Notes: a model not told the origin generated them from the letters alone. A DNA stretch of 64,000 nucleotides from CAXXOK01 sp963675925 (GCA_963675925.2 CAXXIB010000002.1:124001-188000); one strand, 5' to 3'. Positions 16,808 to 26,019 are shown, numbered from the stretch's first letter. Program-made: numbers and translations.

Positions 16808-17568
16808 TTGATTCCCATTGCCATTTGGAAAATGAGCGCTTTGAAGGCGAAGTATCGCAAACACTTTCGCGGATGCACGACGCAGGCGTGGACCGCTGCA
16901 TACTCGCCGGCAGTGACGAGGAAACCAGCCAGCGCATTGTGCAGCTGACGGAGGCGCATGATGGGGTTTTCGGTGTGGTCGGCGTGCACCCGCACGAAGC
17001 CCAGTACTTCACCAAAAATACCCTGGATCACCTGACCGCATGGCTGGCCTCACCGCGCATTGTCGGCATCGGGGAAATCGGGCTGGATTACTATTACGAT
17101 CACTCCCCCCGTGAAAAGCAACGCGACGTGCTGGCAGCGCAGCTGGACTTTGCGTACCAACAAAGCATGCCCGCCGTATTCCACGTGCGCGATGCACACG
17201 GCGACTTTACCGATATGCTGCGCGCACGCAAAAGCAGCCTGCCAAGTGGTGTGATGCATTGCTACACCGGCAGTCTGGAAAGCGCGAAGGTCTATTTAAA
17301 CTTGGGCTTATATATCTCATTTTCCGGTTCTGTGACCTTTAAAAACGCGAAGAACCTGCAGGAGGTTGCCCGCTATGTGCCGCTGGACCGGCTGCTGATC
17401 GAAACCGACAGCCCCTACCTGACCCCAGTACCGATGCGCGGTAAACGAAACGAGCCCGCCTACGTACGCTACGTTGCTGAAACCATTGCCGCGCTGAAGG
17501 GGATGGAGGTACACGCGCTTGCTGAGCAGGCCGCCCGCAACACGGAGGCCGTTTTCAGCCTTCCCTGA
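16804..17568 (+). CDS. tatD: TatD-family metal-dependent hydrolase/DNase
   Basis: TIM-barrel hydrolase of 254 residues with the metal ligands expected of TatD: DSHCHLE at residues 3-9, GEIGLDYY near 95, H and H in the middle (AVFHVRDAH, MHCYTG) and ETDSPYL near 200. Members act as 3'-5' DNases. The start is the ATG overlapping the metG stop by four bases; the open frame reaches 78 bases further into metG but has no ribosome site there. metG-tatD is a common Firmicutes pair, so co-expression is expected. Confidence 0.92.
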   Translation: MIDSHCHLENERFEGEVSQTLSRMHDAGVDRCILAGSDEETSQRIVQLTEAHDGVFGVVGVHPHEAQYFTKNTLDHLTAWLASPRIVGIGEIGLDYYYDHSPREKQRDVLAAQLDFAYQQSMPAVFHVRDAHGDFTDMLRARKSSLPSGVMHCYTGSLESAKVYLNLGLYISFSGSVTFKNAKNLQEVARYVPLDRLLIETDSPYLTPVPMRGKRNEPAYVRYVAETIAALKGMEVHALAEQAARNTEAVFSLP

Positions 17569-17574
17569 CGATTA

Positions 17575-18252
17575 TCAGCTTCCCAGCGCTAACGGACACA
17601 CGGTACGGCAACGATTACAGCTTGTCGTACCGTTTCCTTTTGCAGTTTTGGCTCCATAGGCAAACTCTCTGCACAGTTTTTGGACAACCGTTCCATTTTG
17701 AATCGCGCCGACCGGGCAGCTATCGGTGCACTTTGTGCAGCCTTGTATGCATACCGTCTCCGCCAGCGGATCGGATGGCAGCTCCATATCGGTCAATACC
17801 ACGCCGATGTTCAGCCTGTTGCCAAACGCCCGGTTGAGCAGCAGTGTATTCTTGCCCAGCGTACCCAGACCCGCTAGCACCGCTGCATGCTTCATGGACA
17901 GCAGTCCCCGGCCTTCCATGGCCTCGGCATCCCAGTACTCATAGGGATCGTCGCAAGGAATCGGCAGGGCGTGGCAGGTATACTGCTTTTCCAATGTTCT
18001 GGCCAACTCCAGCGCAATTTGGTCGATCTTACGGTGGATAACCGTTTCATGGAAATGATGATAAATCAGCCTTGGATCGATCTGAAACAGGCCTTTCGGC
18101 AACGCCACACCAAACACGATAACCGAGCGGCACCTGGCGTAAAGGTCCAGCGGTGAAAAGCCTTTCGGGGCGTCTTTGAACCGCCCGATTGCAGCAAAGC
18201 CGCACACATCAGCCCCAAGCCCCGTTGCTAATATCCGTATCGTATCTTTCAT
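17575..18252 (-). CDS. Short QueG-like protein with two 4Fe-4S clusters
   Basis: A 225-residue cytoplasmic redox protein related to epoxyqueuosine reductase and other double-cluster corrinoid-linked reductases. Residues about 105-160 hold the family core (EGRGLLSMKHAAVLAGLGTLGKNTLL). The end holds CIQGCTKCTDSCP and SCNRCRTVCP, giving ligands for two clusters. Full QueG is about 380 residues, and the tail beyond the second cluster is absent here, so calling it queG would overstate. The ATG at 18252 has GGGAG eight bases upstream; a GTG three bases earlier is possible. Convergent with tatD. Confidence 0.72.
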   Translation of the reverse strand: MKDTIRILATGLGADVCGFAAIGRFKDAPKGFSPLDLYARCRSVIVFGVALPKGLFQIDPRLIYHHFHETVIHRKIDQIALELARTLEKQYTCHALPIPCDDPYEYWDAEAMEGRGLLSMKHAAVLAGLGTLGKNTLLLNRAFGNRLNIGVVLTDMELPSDPLAETVCIQGCTKCTDSCPVGAIQNGTVVQKLCREFAYGAKTAKGNGTTSCNRCRTVCPLALGS

Positions 18253-18293
18253 CACCGTTGCTCCCTTATCATCACATTTTTTCTATTATAGCA

Positions 18294-18324
18294 TAAAAAA
18301 ACAGCCCAACACTGTCGGACTGTT
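18294..18324 (-). terminator. Terminator of rpmB
   Basis: On the minus strand an imperfect hairpin (AACAGTCC...GGGCTGTT) is followed by seven T. It lies about 20 bases after the rpmB stop. Confidence 0.82.
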
Positions 18325-18342
18325 GATTGCGTTTCCACGTTG

Positions 18343-18567
18343 TTACGCTTCGGTCGTGACTTCCGCCGATTTGGTCGGCAGCGCACGTTGCACGTTACCG
18401 CTGCGCAAGCAGCGAGTGCAGACATTCACGCGTTTCACCTGACCGTTCATCTCCACGCGGACGCGCTGCACGTTCGGTGCCCATACGCGATGGGTCTTGC
18501 GGTTGGAATGGCTGACCAAATTGCCGCCCATCTTCCCTTTTTCGCAGACTTCACAGAACTTGCCCAT
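18343..18567 (-). CDS. rpmB: Ribosomal protein L28
   Basis: Protein of the large ribosomal subunit, 74 residues, slightly longer than the usual 60-64 because of an alanine/threonine-rich C-terminal extension. The N-terminal CEVC and the later CTRC form a zinc ribbon, so this is the zinc-containing form. SHSNRKTHRVWAPNVQ is the typical core. Preceded by TAGGAGGTGTAGCA and its own promoter. Confidence 0.95.
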   Translation of the reverse strand: MGKFCEVCEKGKMGGNLVSHSNRKTHRVWAPNVQRVRVEMNGQVKRVNVCTRCLRSGNVQRALPTKSAEVTTEA

Positions 18568-18612
18568 TTGCTACACCTCCTAACGGGAGAGTTAAATCTT
18601 TACAGCCTGACC

Positions 18613-18641
18613 ATTTTATCATCGTTTTTCGCGTTTGACAA
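18613..18641 (-). promoter_or_regulatory. Promoter of rpmB
   Basis: Minus-strand TTGTCA, 17-base spacer, TAAAAT, about 45 bases before the start codon. Confidence 0.72.
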
Positions 18642-18660
18642 GGGGGTATGCTTGAAATTC

Positions 18661-19425
18661 TTAATTTTCATCCTGCCCGATGGCACTAAGCAATTCGGCG
18701 GGAGAAAACGGGTACTGCAAAACCCCTTCCACTTCACCAGCGATGATGCCTGCCTGGATGAAAAATACGAAATTCCCATCGGCATCGAAGTAGAAATCAT
18801 CCTGCGGAGAAAAGGCCAGGCGGAACTCGTCTTCCGTTACATCCGGGAAGTACGCCCGCTCCATCGACCCGATATCATACTGGATAATCTGCCAGACCAG
18901 CCCGTATACCAGCTCCGATGCGGGATCGTCGCCCAGCGTATCCCCTTCGCGTTCCAGGCCCATCGCCTGCGACAGCGATATCGGCTGACCGGCATAGATG
19001 CCATCAAGGGCAAACACTACAGACACCCATTGCTCAATCAGGGTGTTTCCCAGAAATTGCTGGCTTTGCAGCAGTACGCTGCACTGGTCCTGCGTTATCG
19101 ACGGTATGCGATAATCCAGCCGTATGGTATAGCCCGGATCGCCGGGAAGCGGCTGTTCATCCACAGCATTCACGGTCGCCGGAATGACTGTTTCTACGAT
19201 GTCCTTTGCGTAGGATGCAAAATACTCGTTCATGGCCTGCGCCTGGGGCTGCCCGGCACGAAACTGCGGCAGCCTGTACGAAAACACAAGCGATGCCGCT
19301 TCCTCCGCTGCGCCGGGTGGGTACGTAACTGTGCCCAGCAGCGCATTATCCGGCGATTCCGCCAAAACCATGCCACCGGGAAGCAGCAGCATAACCACCG
19401 CAAGCGCGCACAGAAAGCGTTTCAT
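18661..19425 (-). CDS. Secreted DUF4163/DUF3298-type protein (RsiV-like fold)
   Basis: A 254-residue exported protein. The ATG at 19425 follows AAGGAGT and opens a signal peptide (about 22 residues ending VLAES). The rest resembles the extracellular part of RsiV-like proteins: an N-terminal DUF4163-like region (SLVFSYRLPQFR) and a C-terminal DUF3298-like region (DDFYFDADGNFVFFIQ...YPFSPAEL). It has no membrane anchor besides the signal, so it is not an anti-sigma factor itself. It starts 10 bases after the upstream secreted-protein gene and the two form an operon. Function unknown. Confidence 0.68.
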   Translation of the reverse strand: MKRFLCALAVVMLLLPGGMVLAESPDNALLGTVTYPPGAAEEAASLVFSYRLPQFRAGQPQAQAMNEYFASYAKDIVETVIPATVNAVDEQPLPGDPGYTIRLDYRIPSITQDQCSVLLQSQQFLGNTLIEQWVSVVFALDGIYAGQPISLSQAMGLEREGDTLGDDPASELVYGLVWQIIQYDIGSMERAYFPDVTEDEFRLAFSPQDDFYFDADGNFVFFIQAGIIAGEVEGVLQYPFSPAELLSAIGQDEN

Positions 19426-19435
19426 GACTGACTCC

Positions 19436-20476
19436 TTACCCTGCGAAGACTTCATCGACAGCAAAGGAGTTTTCCAGATACATGGTATACATGCTGTAGA
19501 TCACCGACTGGTTGGTGGGATACGCCAGCTGCGTCATGTAGATATAATCTTCGGTGACAAAGTACACCGAAAACACGGTATTACCGGCTTCGGTTTCATA
19601 GGTTACGGTCGCATACTGGAACATGGTGTTCACATTCACCCGGGCTTCTCCGGCCGCTGTGCCCATTTCCAGTGCATAGGATTCCAGCGTTGCGTTGTTG
19701 GTGTTATCAATGCGCTTTACCATAAAGCTTGCGCTGCCGTCGGGCATGCTTGCTGATGCGCCATCGGCAGTTTCCTGCACATACTGATCATCAAACAGGC
19801 TGGGATACAGCACCGAGAACCCAAGTTTGGTGTTGATATATTCCATCAGAATGGAATTGATATACTCCTGAAACTGCACTTCCATCAAAAGCTCCGACCC
19901 CACGGAGAAGCCGGTAACCCGATAGCCGCCCAGTGCGGTATCATCGGGATGCAGGGTATAGATGGCGCGGTCTTCCCAGGTCAGAGTTTCATAATCCGCT
20001 GTGGACATTTTTTCAATCGCCATGGAGCCGCGGTACAGCTCGCCGATCAGGTAAATATCGCCGCTTTCCATCACTTCCTGCATAACCGGCAGGAAGCCGA
20101 TATAGTCATCGGTGGTTTCCACGGGCTCGATCGCCGTCAGCTCCGGCAGCTGGGCCGAGAATATGCTTTGCAGCACTTGTTGCTGCTGGGCCGTATCGCT
20201 CAGCGATGCCTCGGTAATATCCAGCAGCGATGCCCGCATGCCGTTTAAGAAGAATACGGTCACAAAGTCCTGGTCCAGGGTGCTCATCTCATCGCTGACC
20301 ACGGTAGGAAAATCATTGGCGCAGATTGCAGCACTCGCCACCAGATCCAACACCGGTCGGGCCGACTGAAAATCCACCCCGCTCGCGGGTTCCATTGCGT
20401 ATGCGGTCGACATGCCTGCCAGCAGGCAGAGGGTCAACGTAAAACCCAGCGCGGTACGAAGTACGCGTTTCATCAT
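19436..20476 (-). CDS. Secreted protein of unknown function
   Basis: A 346-residue exported protein with a clear signal peptide (cleavage expected after STAYA near residue 27). The first of two adjacent ATG codons is chosen because GGGAGG lies seven bases before it. The mature part is acidic, with no cysteine motif or repeat that I recognise. It is followed at 10 bases by the DUF3298-type secreted protein and preceded by the thioredoxin-reductase-like gene at 64 bases, with no clear terminator between, so the three may be co-transcribed. Confidence 0.6.
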   Translation of the reverse strand: MMKRVLRTALGFTLTLCLLAGMSTAYAMEPASGVDFQSARPVLDLVASAAICANDFPTVVSDEMSTLDQDFVTVFFLNGMRASLLDITEASLSDTAQQQQVLQSIFSAQLPELTAIEPVETTDDYIGFLPVMQEVMESGDIYLIGELYRGSMAIEKMSTADYETLTWEDRAIYTLHPDDTALGGYRVTGFSVGSELLMEVQFQEYINSILMEYINTKLGFSVLYPSLFDDQYVQETADGASASMPDGSASFMVKRIDNTNNATLESYALEMGTAAGEARVNVNTMFQYATVTYETEAGNTVFSVYFVTEDYIYMTQLAYPTNQSVIYSMYTMYLENSFAVDEVFAG

Positions 20477-20540
20477 GATGGTTCCTCCCATTTTTCCGGC
20501 GGTTGTCCGCCACGGCTGTTCAGCCTGATTGTCGAGTATC

Positions 20541-21386
20541 CTATTTTTGCTGTTGAATATATTCGGCGGCGGCAATGGCGGCAATGTTGCCTTCGCCAAC
20601 CGCTTTGGCTACTTGCAGGGGTTTGCCTGTGCAGTCTCCCGCGGCGAACACACCGGGAATGTTGGTGCGCATGTTACGGTCGACCGCAATGCCGCTGTCA
20701 GGCGCTTCCAGTCCATCCAGCAGCATGTTCAGCGGCATGCCCATACGGAAGATGAAAACACCGTCGTAGGTCTTTTTACCGTCTTTGGTTTGAACCTCGA
20801 TGCCCTCGGCTGTGCGCTGCATGGCCGTGGGGCGTTCTTTGACTGTGGTAAATTCAGCAGGTACATCGTGCTTACGCATTGGGTAGTAATCCATTGTCCC
20901 GACAACGCCGTGCAGGAACTTGGCTTCCTCCGCGCCCTGGTCGTTTTCCGACAGGACAGCAATCGACTTGCCCTTATAAAAGTGACCATCGCAGGTTGCA
21001 CAATAGCTCACCCCGGCACCGATCAGTTCTTCTTCTCCGGGCAATAATTTGGGCTTGGCAGCGCCCGTAGCAAAGACCACGGTTTTGGCTTCCACCACAT
21101 CGTTTTCCACCAGCAGCATAAAGCTGTTGCCGTTTGGCATAATCTGGCGCACCATACCGTTCATGGTTTCTACGCCCATCGCCGCCGCCTGCTCCTCAAA
21201 CACCTTGAGCATATCCGCACCGGAGACCTCTGGCAGACCGGGATAATTATCCACGCGCTCGGCGCGCGCAAGCCAGCTGACGTTCACTTTGGGCGTAACA
21301 ATCAGCGTATCCAGTCCGCGCATCCGCGCTGTAATTGCACAACTATACCCTGCCGGGCCTTTTCCAATAATCGCTATATCTCTCAT
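20541..21386 (-). CDS. Thioredoxin-reductase-like flavoprotein lacking NADPH motifs
   Basis: FAD-dependent disulfide reductase of 281 residues, shorter than classical TrxB (about 310). The FAD fold opens with IIGKGPAGYS, the redox site is CATC (Cys129 and Cys132), and the C-terminal FAD motif is GVFAAGDCTG. Where TrxB has GGGDSAxEEA it reads VLSENDQGAEEA, and the following HRRxxFRA segment is also missing. Clostridial ferredoxin-dependent flavin thioredoxin reductases share this loss, so the electron donor is probably not NADPH. Its start is next to an AT-rich inverted repeat and a TTGCAA/TATATT promoter. Confidence 0.82.
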   Translation of the reverse strand: MRDIAIIGKGPAGYSCAITARMRGLDTLIVTPKVNVSWLARAERVDNYPGLPEVSGADMLKVFEEQAAAMGVETMNGMVRQIMPNGNSFMLLVENDVVEAKTVVFATGAAKPKLLPGEEELIGAGVSYCATCDGHFYKGKSIAVLSENDQGAEEAKFLHGVVGTMDYYPMRKHDVPAEFTTVKERPTAMQRTAEGIEVQTKDGKKTYDGVFIFRMGMPLNMLLDGLEAPDSGIAVDRNMRTNIPGVFAAGDCTGKPLQVAKAVGEGNIAAIAAAEYIQQQK

Positions 21387-21427
21387 TTTGATGCTACCGC
21401 GTACGCGGTGCTCCTTTCATCTTTCTA

Positions 21428-21456
21428 AATATAACAAATTTGTAATAATTTTGCAA
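21428..21456 (-). promoter_or_regulatory. Promoter of the thioredoxin-reductase-like gene
   Basis: Minus-strand TTGCAA, 17-base spacer, TATATT. The -35 lies at the edge of a long inverted repeat. Confidence 0.65.
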
Positions 21457-21476
21457 CACTCGGTCGCAAAATTATT
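21444..21476. promoter_or_regulatory. AT-rich inverted repeat between divergent genes
   Basis: AATAATTTTGC and GCAAAATTATT face each other across 11 bases, in the divergent region between the flavoprotein and the D-aminopeptidase. It overlaps the -35 of the former, so an operator is more likely than a terminator. Confidence 0.5.
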
Positions 21477-21657
21477 GTAAAATGTCCGCAGTCAAACCCC
21501 CGTGTTCACGTCCGTGCCCACGTCCATTCTATACCCCCTGGCAGGCGACTTTGAAACACAGTAATCGCAGGCATATTGAATACCCTGCCACCAAGCCCAG
21601 CAAGAGGTAAACCCGCATCAAATATCGAACTTTGCAATGCAAAGGGAGGCTTTCGAA

Positions 21658-22452
21658 ATGAAAATTTATCTATCCGCCGATATCGAGGGAACCGCCGGGA
21701 TTGTTGACTGGAAGGAAGCATCTGCCGACCACCCCCAGTATGCCTATTTTCAGCGGCAAATGACCCGCGAAGTGGCCGCCGCCTGCCAGGGTGCACTGGA
21801 AGCCGGTGCGCACGATATTCTGGTCAGGGATGCTCACGATTCGGCCCGCAATATTATCCCGACCGAGCTGCCGCAGCAAACCCGGCTGTTTCGAGGCTGG
21901 TCCGATGGCACAGACCTGATGATGGCGTGCCTGGACGAAAGCTTTGACGCCGTTTTGTTTACGGGCTATCACGCCGCTGCCTACAGCGACGGCAATCCCC
22001 TCTCCCACACCATGAGCCTGAAAGTGCAGTCCCTCCGCCTCAACGGCAGGCTGGTGTCGGAGTTTGATATAAACGCTATGATCGCCGCCTCGCGCGGTGT
22101 ACCGGTATACTTCCTGTCCGGCGATGCGTGGCTGTGCCATGCCGCCAAAGAAATTGTTCCGTCCATCACAACCGTTGCCACCAACGAGGGCTTTGGTGCG
22201 GCGGCCATCACAATGCACCCCGATATCGCCGTCAAGCAAATTCGGGACGGTGTAAAGAGCGCGCTGAAAAGCTCGATTCCGCACCTGTATCCAATGCCGG
22301 AGCGCTTCCAGTTTGACATCTGCTACAAAGAGCACGTACCCGCCAAAAAAGCCGCCTGCTACCCCGGTGTACAACAGCTGGACGCGAAAACCGTTGTGTA
22401 CGAGACTGCGGATTTTCATCAGGCCATTACTGCGCTGTTCTGGATTCTGTAG
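21658..22452 (+). CDS. dppA: M55-family D-aminopeptidase (DppA-like)
   Basis: Metallopeptidase releasing D-amino acids from short peptides such as those of peptidoglycan turnover; 264 residues, typical for family M55. The zinc-site motif SADIEGTAG is at residues 5-13, followed by DAHDSARN near residue 58 and GYHAAA near 103. The ATG at 21658 follows AAAGGGAGG. It stands alone here, without the dipeptide transporter genes that flank it in Bacillus. Confidence 0.88.
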   Translation: MKIYLSADIEGTAGIVDWKEASADHPQYAYFQRQMTREVAAACQGALEAGAHDILVRDAHDSARNIIPTELPQQTRLFRGWSDGTDLMMACLDESFDAVLFTGYHAAAYSDGNPLSHTMSLKVQSLRLNGRLVSEFDINAMIAASRGVPVYFLSGDAWLCHAAKEIVPSITTVATNEGFGAAAITMHPDIAVKQIRDGVKSALKSSIPHLYPMPERFQFDICYKEHVPAKKAACYPGVQQLDAKTVVYETADFHQAITALFWIL

Positions 22453-22638
22453 TTAAATAAAAGTCGTTTCCACCTCTTACGCTATCATCAACTGCGAACG
22501 CTTCCCTATAGCGCAGGTGTATCAACCACGCACCGCCAATTGCGCCGGTCTGCCGCTTTGTGGTACGATTGGCACATATCAACGGGGCCGTTTTAAGTCA
22601 CCCCGAACATGCCGTATTTAGCGGGAAGGGCAAAGTGT

Positions 22639-24354
22639 ATGCGCAAGGGATATCTGGTCAAGCGAATTATTGTGTACATGGCTGTGCTGATTGTACTGCT
22701 GCTCAGCGTGCTGGCAACGTATGCCTTTTCCTCTTACTCTGTCCTCACGGACGATCTGCAACAGGAAGCCAAGAGCATTTTGCAAGTCTATGGCAGTCGC
22801 CTGAACGGCCGCCTGACACAGATGGATGGTGTGATGCAGAACCTGTTACTACAAAATTACGATAGCCTGCCGCTGCTCAAAAGCGCGAGTGAGACCAGCC
22901 GCTTTTATGCCTTGCAGGATATTCACAACTATATAACCGATGTGGTCCTCAACGATACGGGCGTCAGCACTCTGGTGGTGGCGGATGTGGACTACGACCT
23001 GTGTGTCGATGCGCAGGCTTCCTCAGTTACCTACTGGGATCGCTACGCCATGCGCCAGTACACCATTGACGCGGCCACGAGAAACGACGTTCCCAAAACA
23101 TGGCATTTTGTACAGCTGAATGAAAAGACCTATCTGGCCAAACTTGCCGTGTACAATGGCCGGGCGGTGGCTGCCTACACGCCTGTGAACGTATTTTTAT
23201 CCAACGTCCCCTTCGGCAGCGATTTGGAACAGTCCCTGATTTTGACTGATACACAAGGCATCATCGGCGGTCTGTACGGCAGTACACTTCCGGTGGATGT
23301 GGTCGGCAAACCGATGGATACATTACCCACCGCCGGCACTCAGACCGCCCAGTATCCGCTGGCCGCCGGCGATTTGATCTTGCATCTGCGCATACGCAGT
23401 GTGCTGGTGTGGAACCAGACCCGTATCCTGATGGTAGTTGCGCTGGCGGTTATTCTGGTCACGCTGCTTTTCGGGATGCTGATACTGCGCTATGTTTCCC
23501 GGCAGATGGTGGGCCCCCTCAACCGCATGACCGAGGACATGCGCCGCATTGACAACGGCGAACATGCCCTGCGCATCCGTGACGAATTCGGCACGCAGGA
23601 GTTTACCCAGCTACGCGATACCTTCAACCAGCTGATGGATGTGATCGTGCACCTGAAGATCGAGTCCTACGAAAAGCGCATCGCGCTGCATGAGATGGAG
23701 CTGAAAAGCATCCGCCTGCAACTCAAGCCGCATTTCTTCTTAAATGCCATTACCACCATCTCTAGCCTGTCCAGTTCGGGGCGCGATGCAGACATCCGCA
23801 CCTATGTGGATGCCCTGTCCAAGAACATCCGCTATATGTTCAAATCGGGTCTGCACACCGTTACCGTGGCAGAGGAGATCCGTCACATTGAAAACTATTT
23901 TGAAATGCAGGAATGTAAGTATCCGGGCTGCCTGTTCCATTTCGTAGATCTGCCCCAGGACCTGCGCGACTGGCAAATCCCGCAGATGCTGATTCAAACC
24001 TTTGTGGAAAACGAGTTTAAGTACGCCGTTTCCATGGACAACGTATTAACCCTGCTAATTCACATTTCCAAAGAGACCTTCGATGGTCAGCCGATGCTGC
24101 AAATCCGTATTGAGGACGACGGCAAGGGCTACCCGCAGGATGTGCTGGACTACATGAACAATGCTGTACCGCGCCCGCAGGATGACGGCGAGCGCGTGGG
24201 GCTTTGGAGTGTGAAACGCATGATGGCCCTGATGTACGAGCGGCAGGATTTAATCGAACTGAGCAATATTGAACCGCACGGATGCCTGAACATCATCCGT
24301 GTACCCGGCGCGCCCGTCAACCAGTATGACGGCGACACCGCAGACACCCTGTAA
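22639..24354 (+). CDS. YesM-type sensor histidine kinase
   Basis: Membrane sensor kinase of about 571 residues. An N-terminal helix (residues about 10-32) and a second near 265-288 enclose an extracellular sensing domain of some 230 residues. A HAMP domain follows, then the His_kinase domain with QLKPHFFLN and phospho-acceptor His365. It ends in an HATPase with NEFKYA and DDGKGY. The ATG at 22639 (MRKGYLVKR) follows GGAAGGG; a start 30 bases earlier is possible. The response-regulator gene follows at 20 bases and the sugar transporter beyond it is the likely target. Confidence 0.9.
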   Translation: MRKGYLVKRIIVYMAVLIVLLLSVLATYAFSSYSVLTDDLQQEAKSILQVYGSRLNGRLTQMDGVMQNLLLQNYDSLPLLKSASETSRFYALQDIHNYITDVVLNDTGVSTLVVADVDYDLCVDAQASSVTYWDRYAMRQYTIDAATRNDVPKTWHFVQLNEKTYLAKLAVYNGRAVAAYTPVNVFLSNVPFGSDLEQSLILTDTQGIIGGLYGSTLPVDVVGKPMDTLPTAGTQTAQYPLAAGDLILHLRIRSVLVWNQTRILMVVALAVILVTLLFGMLILRYVSRQMVGPLNRMTEDMRRIDNGEHALRIRDEFGTQEFTQLRDTFNQLMDVIVHLKIESYEKRIALHEMELKSIRLQLKPHFFLNAITTISSLSSSGRDADIRTYVDALSKNIRYMFKSGLHTVTVAEEIRHIENYFEMQECKYPGCLFHFVDLPQDLRDWQIPQMLIQTFVENEFKYAVSMDNVLTLLIHISKETFDGQPMLQIRIEDDGKGYPQDVLDYMNNAVPRPQDDGERVGLWSVKRMMALMYERQDLIELSNIEPHGCLNIIRVPGAPVNQYDGDTADTL

Positions 24355-24374
24355 ACGCGAACAGGAGGGGTGAT

Positions 24375-25997
24375 ATGAGACTGTTAATTGTGGATGACGA
24401 TATGCCAACCGTAGATGCGATTCTAAACGCAATCGACTGGAAAGCCATCGGGATTGATGCTGTAGACACCGCCTACAGCGCGGCCCAGGCACGCCGCATC
24501 CTCAGGCGCGGGCAGACCGATATCGTCATCAGCGATATCGAAATGCCGCAGAGCACGGGACTGAATCTTTTGTCCTGGGTGCGTACGCAGGAGCTGGATG
24601 TGGAGGTCTTGTTTTTAACCTGCCATGAAAGCTTTGACTACGCCAAAAGCGCGCTTAAGCTTGATGCCGCCGAATATATCCTAAAACCGTTCAACGCGCG
24701 GCTGATGTCGCTATCGCTGCAAAAAACAATTGCCAAGATCCAGGAAAAACGCCGCTTGCAGGAAAACAGCCGCTACGGCCAGTGGCGGCAGGAAAACCCC
24801 CTGCAGGAGGAGCTGAACTTCTGGCTTTCGCTGTTTTCGGGCGTGGCGCTGAAAAGCCGCGAGCAAATCCGAAACGAGATCGAAGCCCGCAGTTTGCCGG
24901 TCAATGCCGATGCTGCATACCGCCTGGTCGCGACCCGGGTGATTGATTATGAAACACCGGGCAAGGAACTGGGCCAGAGCCTGCTTTTCTTTGTGCTGGA
25001 AAGCGCGCATAGCCAGCACTTGTGCCAAAGCACCCAGAACAGCCGGGCTGTACACCGCCGCGGCATCAACGAGCTATGGTTCTTCACCGCCGTGGAAGAC
25101 CTGCCGGACGAAGAACTGCGCAGCCGCTGCCGGCAGCTGATTGATGCCTGCGCCGAAACTGCCAAGGTGAAAGCCACCTGCTGCATCGGCGACGCGATGC
25201 CCATTGAAGCGCTGTCCGACCAGCCCACCGCGTTGCAAGCGCTGATCGAGCAGAGCGTAGCCTACTACGGCCAGGCCTTCACCCAGAGCGAGGCCGTATC
25301 CGCCCGGCAGGAAAGCCCCATTCTACTGGTTGGCGATTTGCAATCGATGCTAAATGACCGCCAAAAGGTCAAGCTTCTTAACACCTTAAAAACTGCCATG
25401 GCCGACCGCACGGCACTGAAAACCCTCAGTGAGCGTACCTTGTACCTGCTCCAGCAGGAATTTTTACAGGCCGTATACGCCCACCTCGCGGAGGCAGGCG
25501 TTCAGGCAACCCGCCTGTTTGCCGATGAAGACTCCGTGCGCCTGAGCGACCAGGCCAGCCGCTCGCCGATGGATATGCTGCGCTGGGCCAACTACCTGCT
25601 GGAGCGCACCTTCAAGTTTGAAGACGATCTGCGCAAGGCGGGATCGCTGGTCGAGCGTGTACAGGTGTATATTCGCGAGCATTATCACGAGGATATCGGC
25701 CGCAACGAGATTGCCGCCGAGTTTCACCTGTCGCCGGAATACCTGGCAAAGCTCTACAAGCGCAAAACCGATCAGGCGCTCAAGGATGCTGTATGGGATC
25801 AGCGTATCGAACAGGCCAAACGGCTGCTGCGCGACCCGGACGCCCGTATTTCCGATGTAGCCGGGGCCGTTGGGATTGATAACCTGTCCTACTTCACTAC
25901 GGTGTTTAAAAAGCGTATCGGCATCACGCCGCAGGAGTACCATAAGAGTTTGGAAACACAGCCTGTTGAAGGCGAAAACACCGCTCCGGAGGCATAA
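24375..25997 (+). CDS. YesN-type AraC-family response regulator
   Basis: Response regulator of 540 residues. The receiver domain spans residues 1-120, with VDDDMP and phospho-acceptor Asp54 in VISDIEMPQS. A long middle region of about 290 residues resembles other YesN proteins. The C-terminal 100 residues are an AraC DNA-binding domain with two helix-turn-helix units (IGRNEIAAEFHLSPEYLAKL and ISDVAGAVGIDNLSYF). It is coupled to the kinase gene and precedes the transporter. A pair of direct repeats 21 bp apart in front of the transporter is its probable binding site. Confidence 0.92.
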   Translation: MRLLIVDDDMPTVDAILNAIDWKAIGIDAVDTAYSAAQARRILRRGQTDIVISDIEMPQSTGLNLLSWVRTQELDVEVLFLTCHESFDYAKSALKLDAAEYILKPFNARLMSLSLQKTIAKIQEKRRLQENSRYGQWRQENPLQEELNFWLSLFSGVALKSREQIRNEIEARSLPVNADAAYRLVATRVIDYETPGKELGQSLLFFVLESAHSQHLCQSTQNSRAVHRRGINELWFFTAVEDLPDEELRSRCRQLIDACAETAKVKATCCIGDAMPIEALSDQPTALQALIEQSVAYYGQAFTQSEAVSARQESPILLVGDLQSMLNDRQKVKLLNTLKTAMADRTALKTLSERTLYLLQQEFLQAVYAHLAEAGVQATRLFADEDSVRLSDQASRSPMDMLRWANYLLERTFKFEDDLRKAGSLVERVQVYIREHYHEDIGRNEIAAEFHLSPEYLAKLYKRKTDQALKDAVWDQRIEQAKRLLRDPDARISDVAGAVGIDNLSYFTTVFKKRIGITPQEYHKSLETQPVEGENTAPEA

Positions 25998-26019
25998 ACC
26001 AGTCAAATCTGGCATAATA

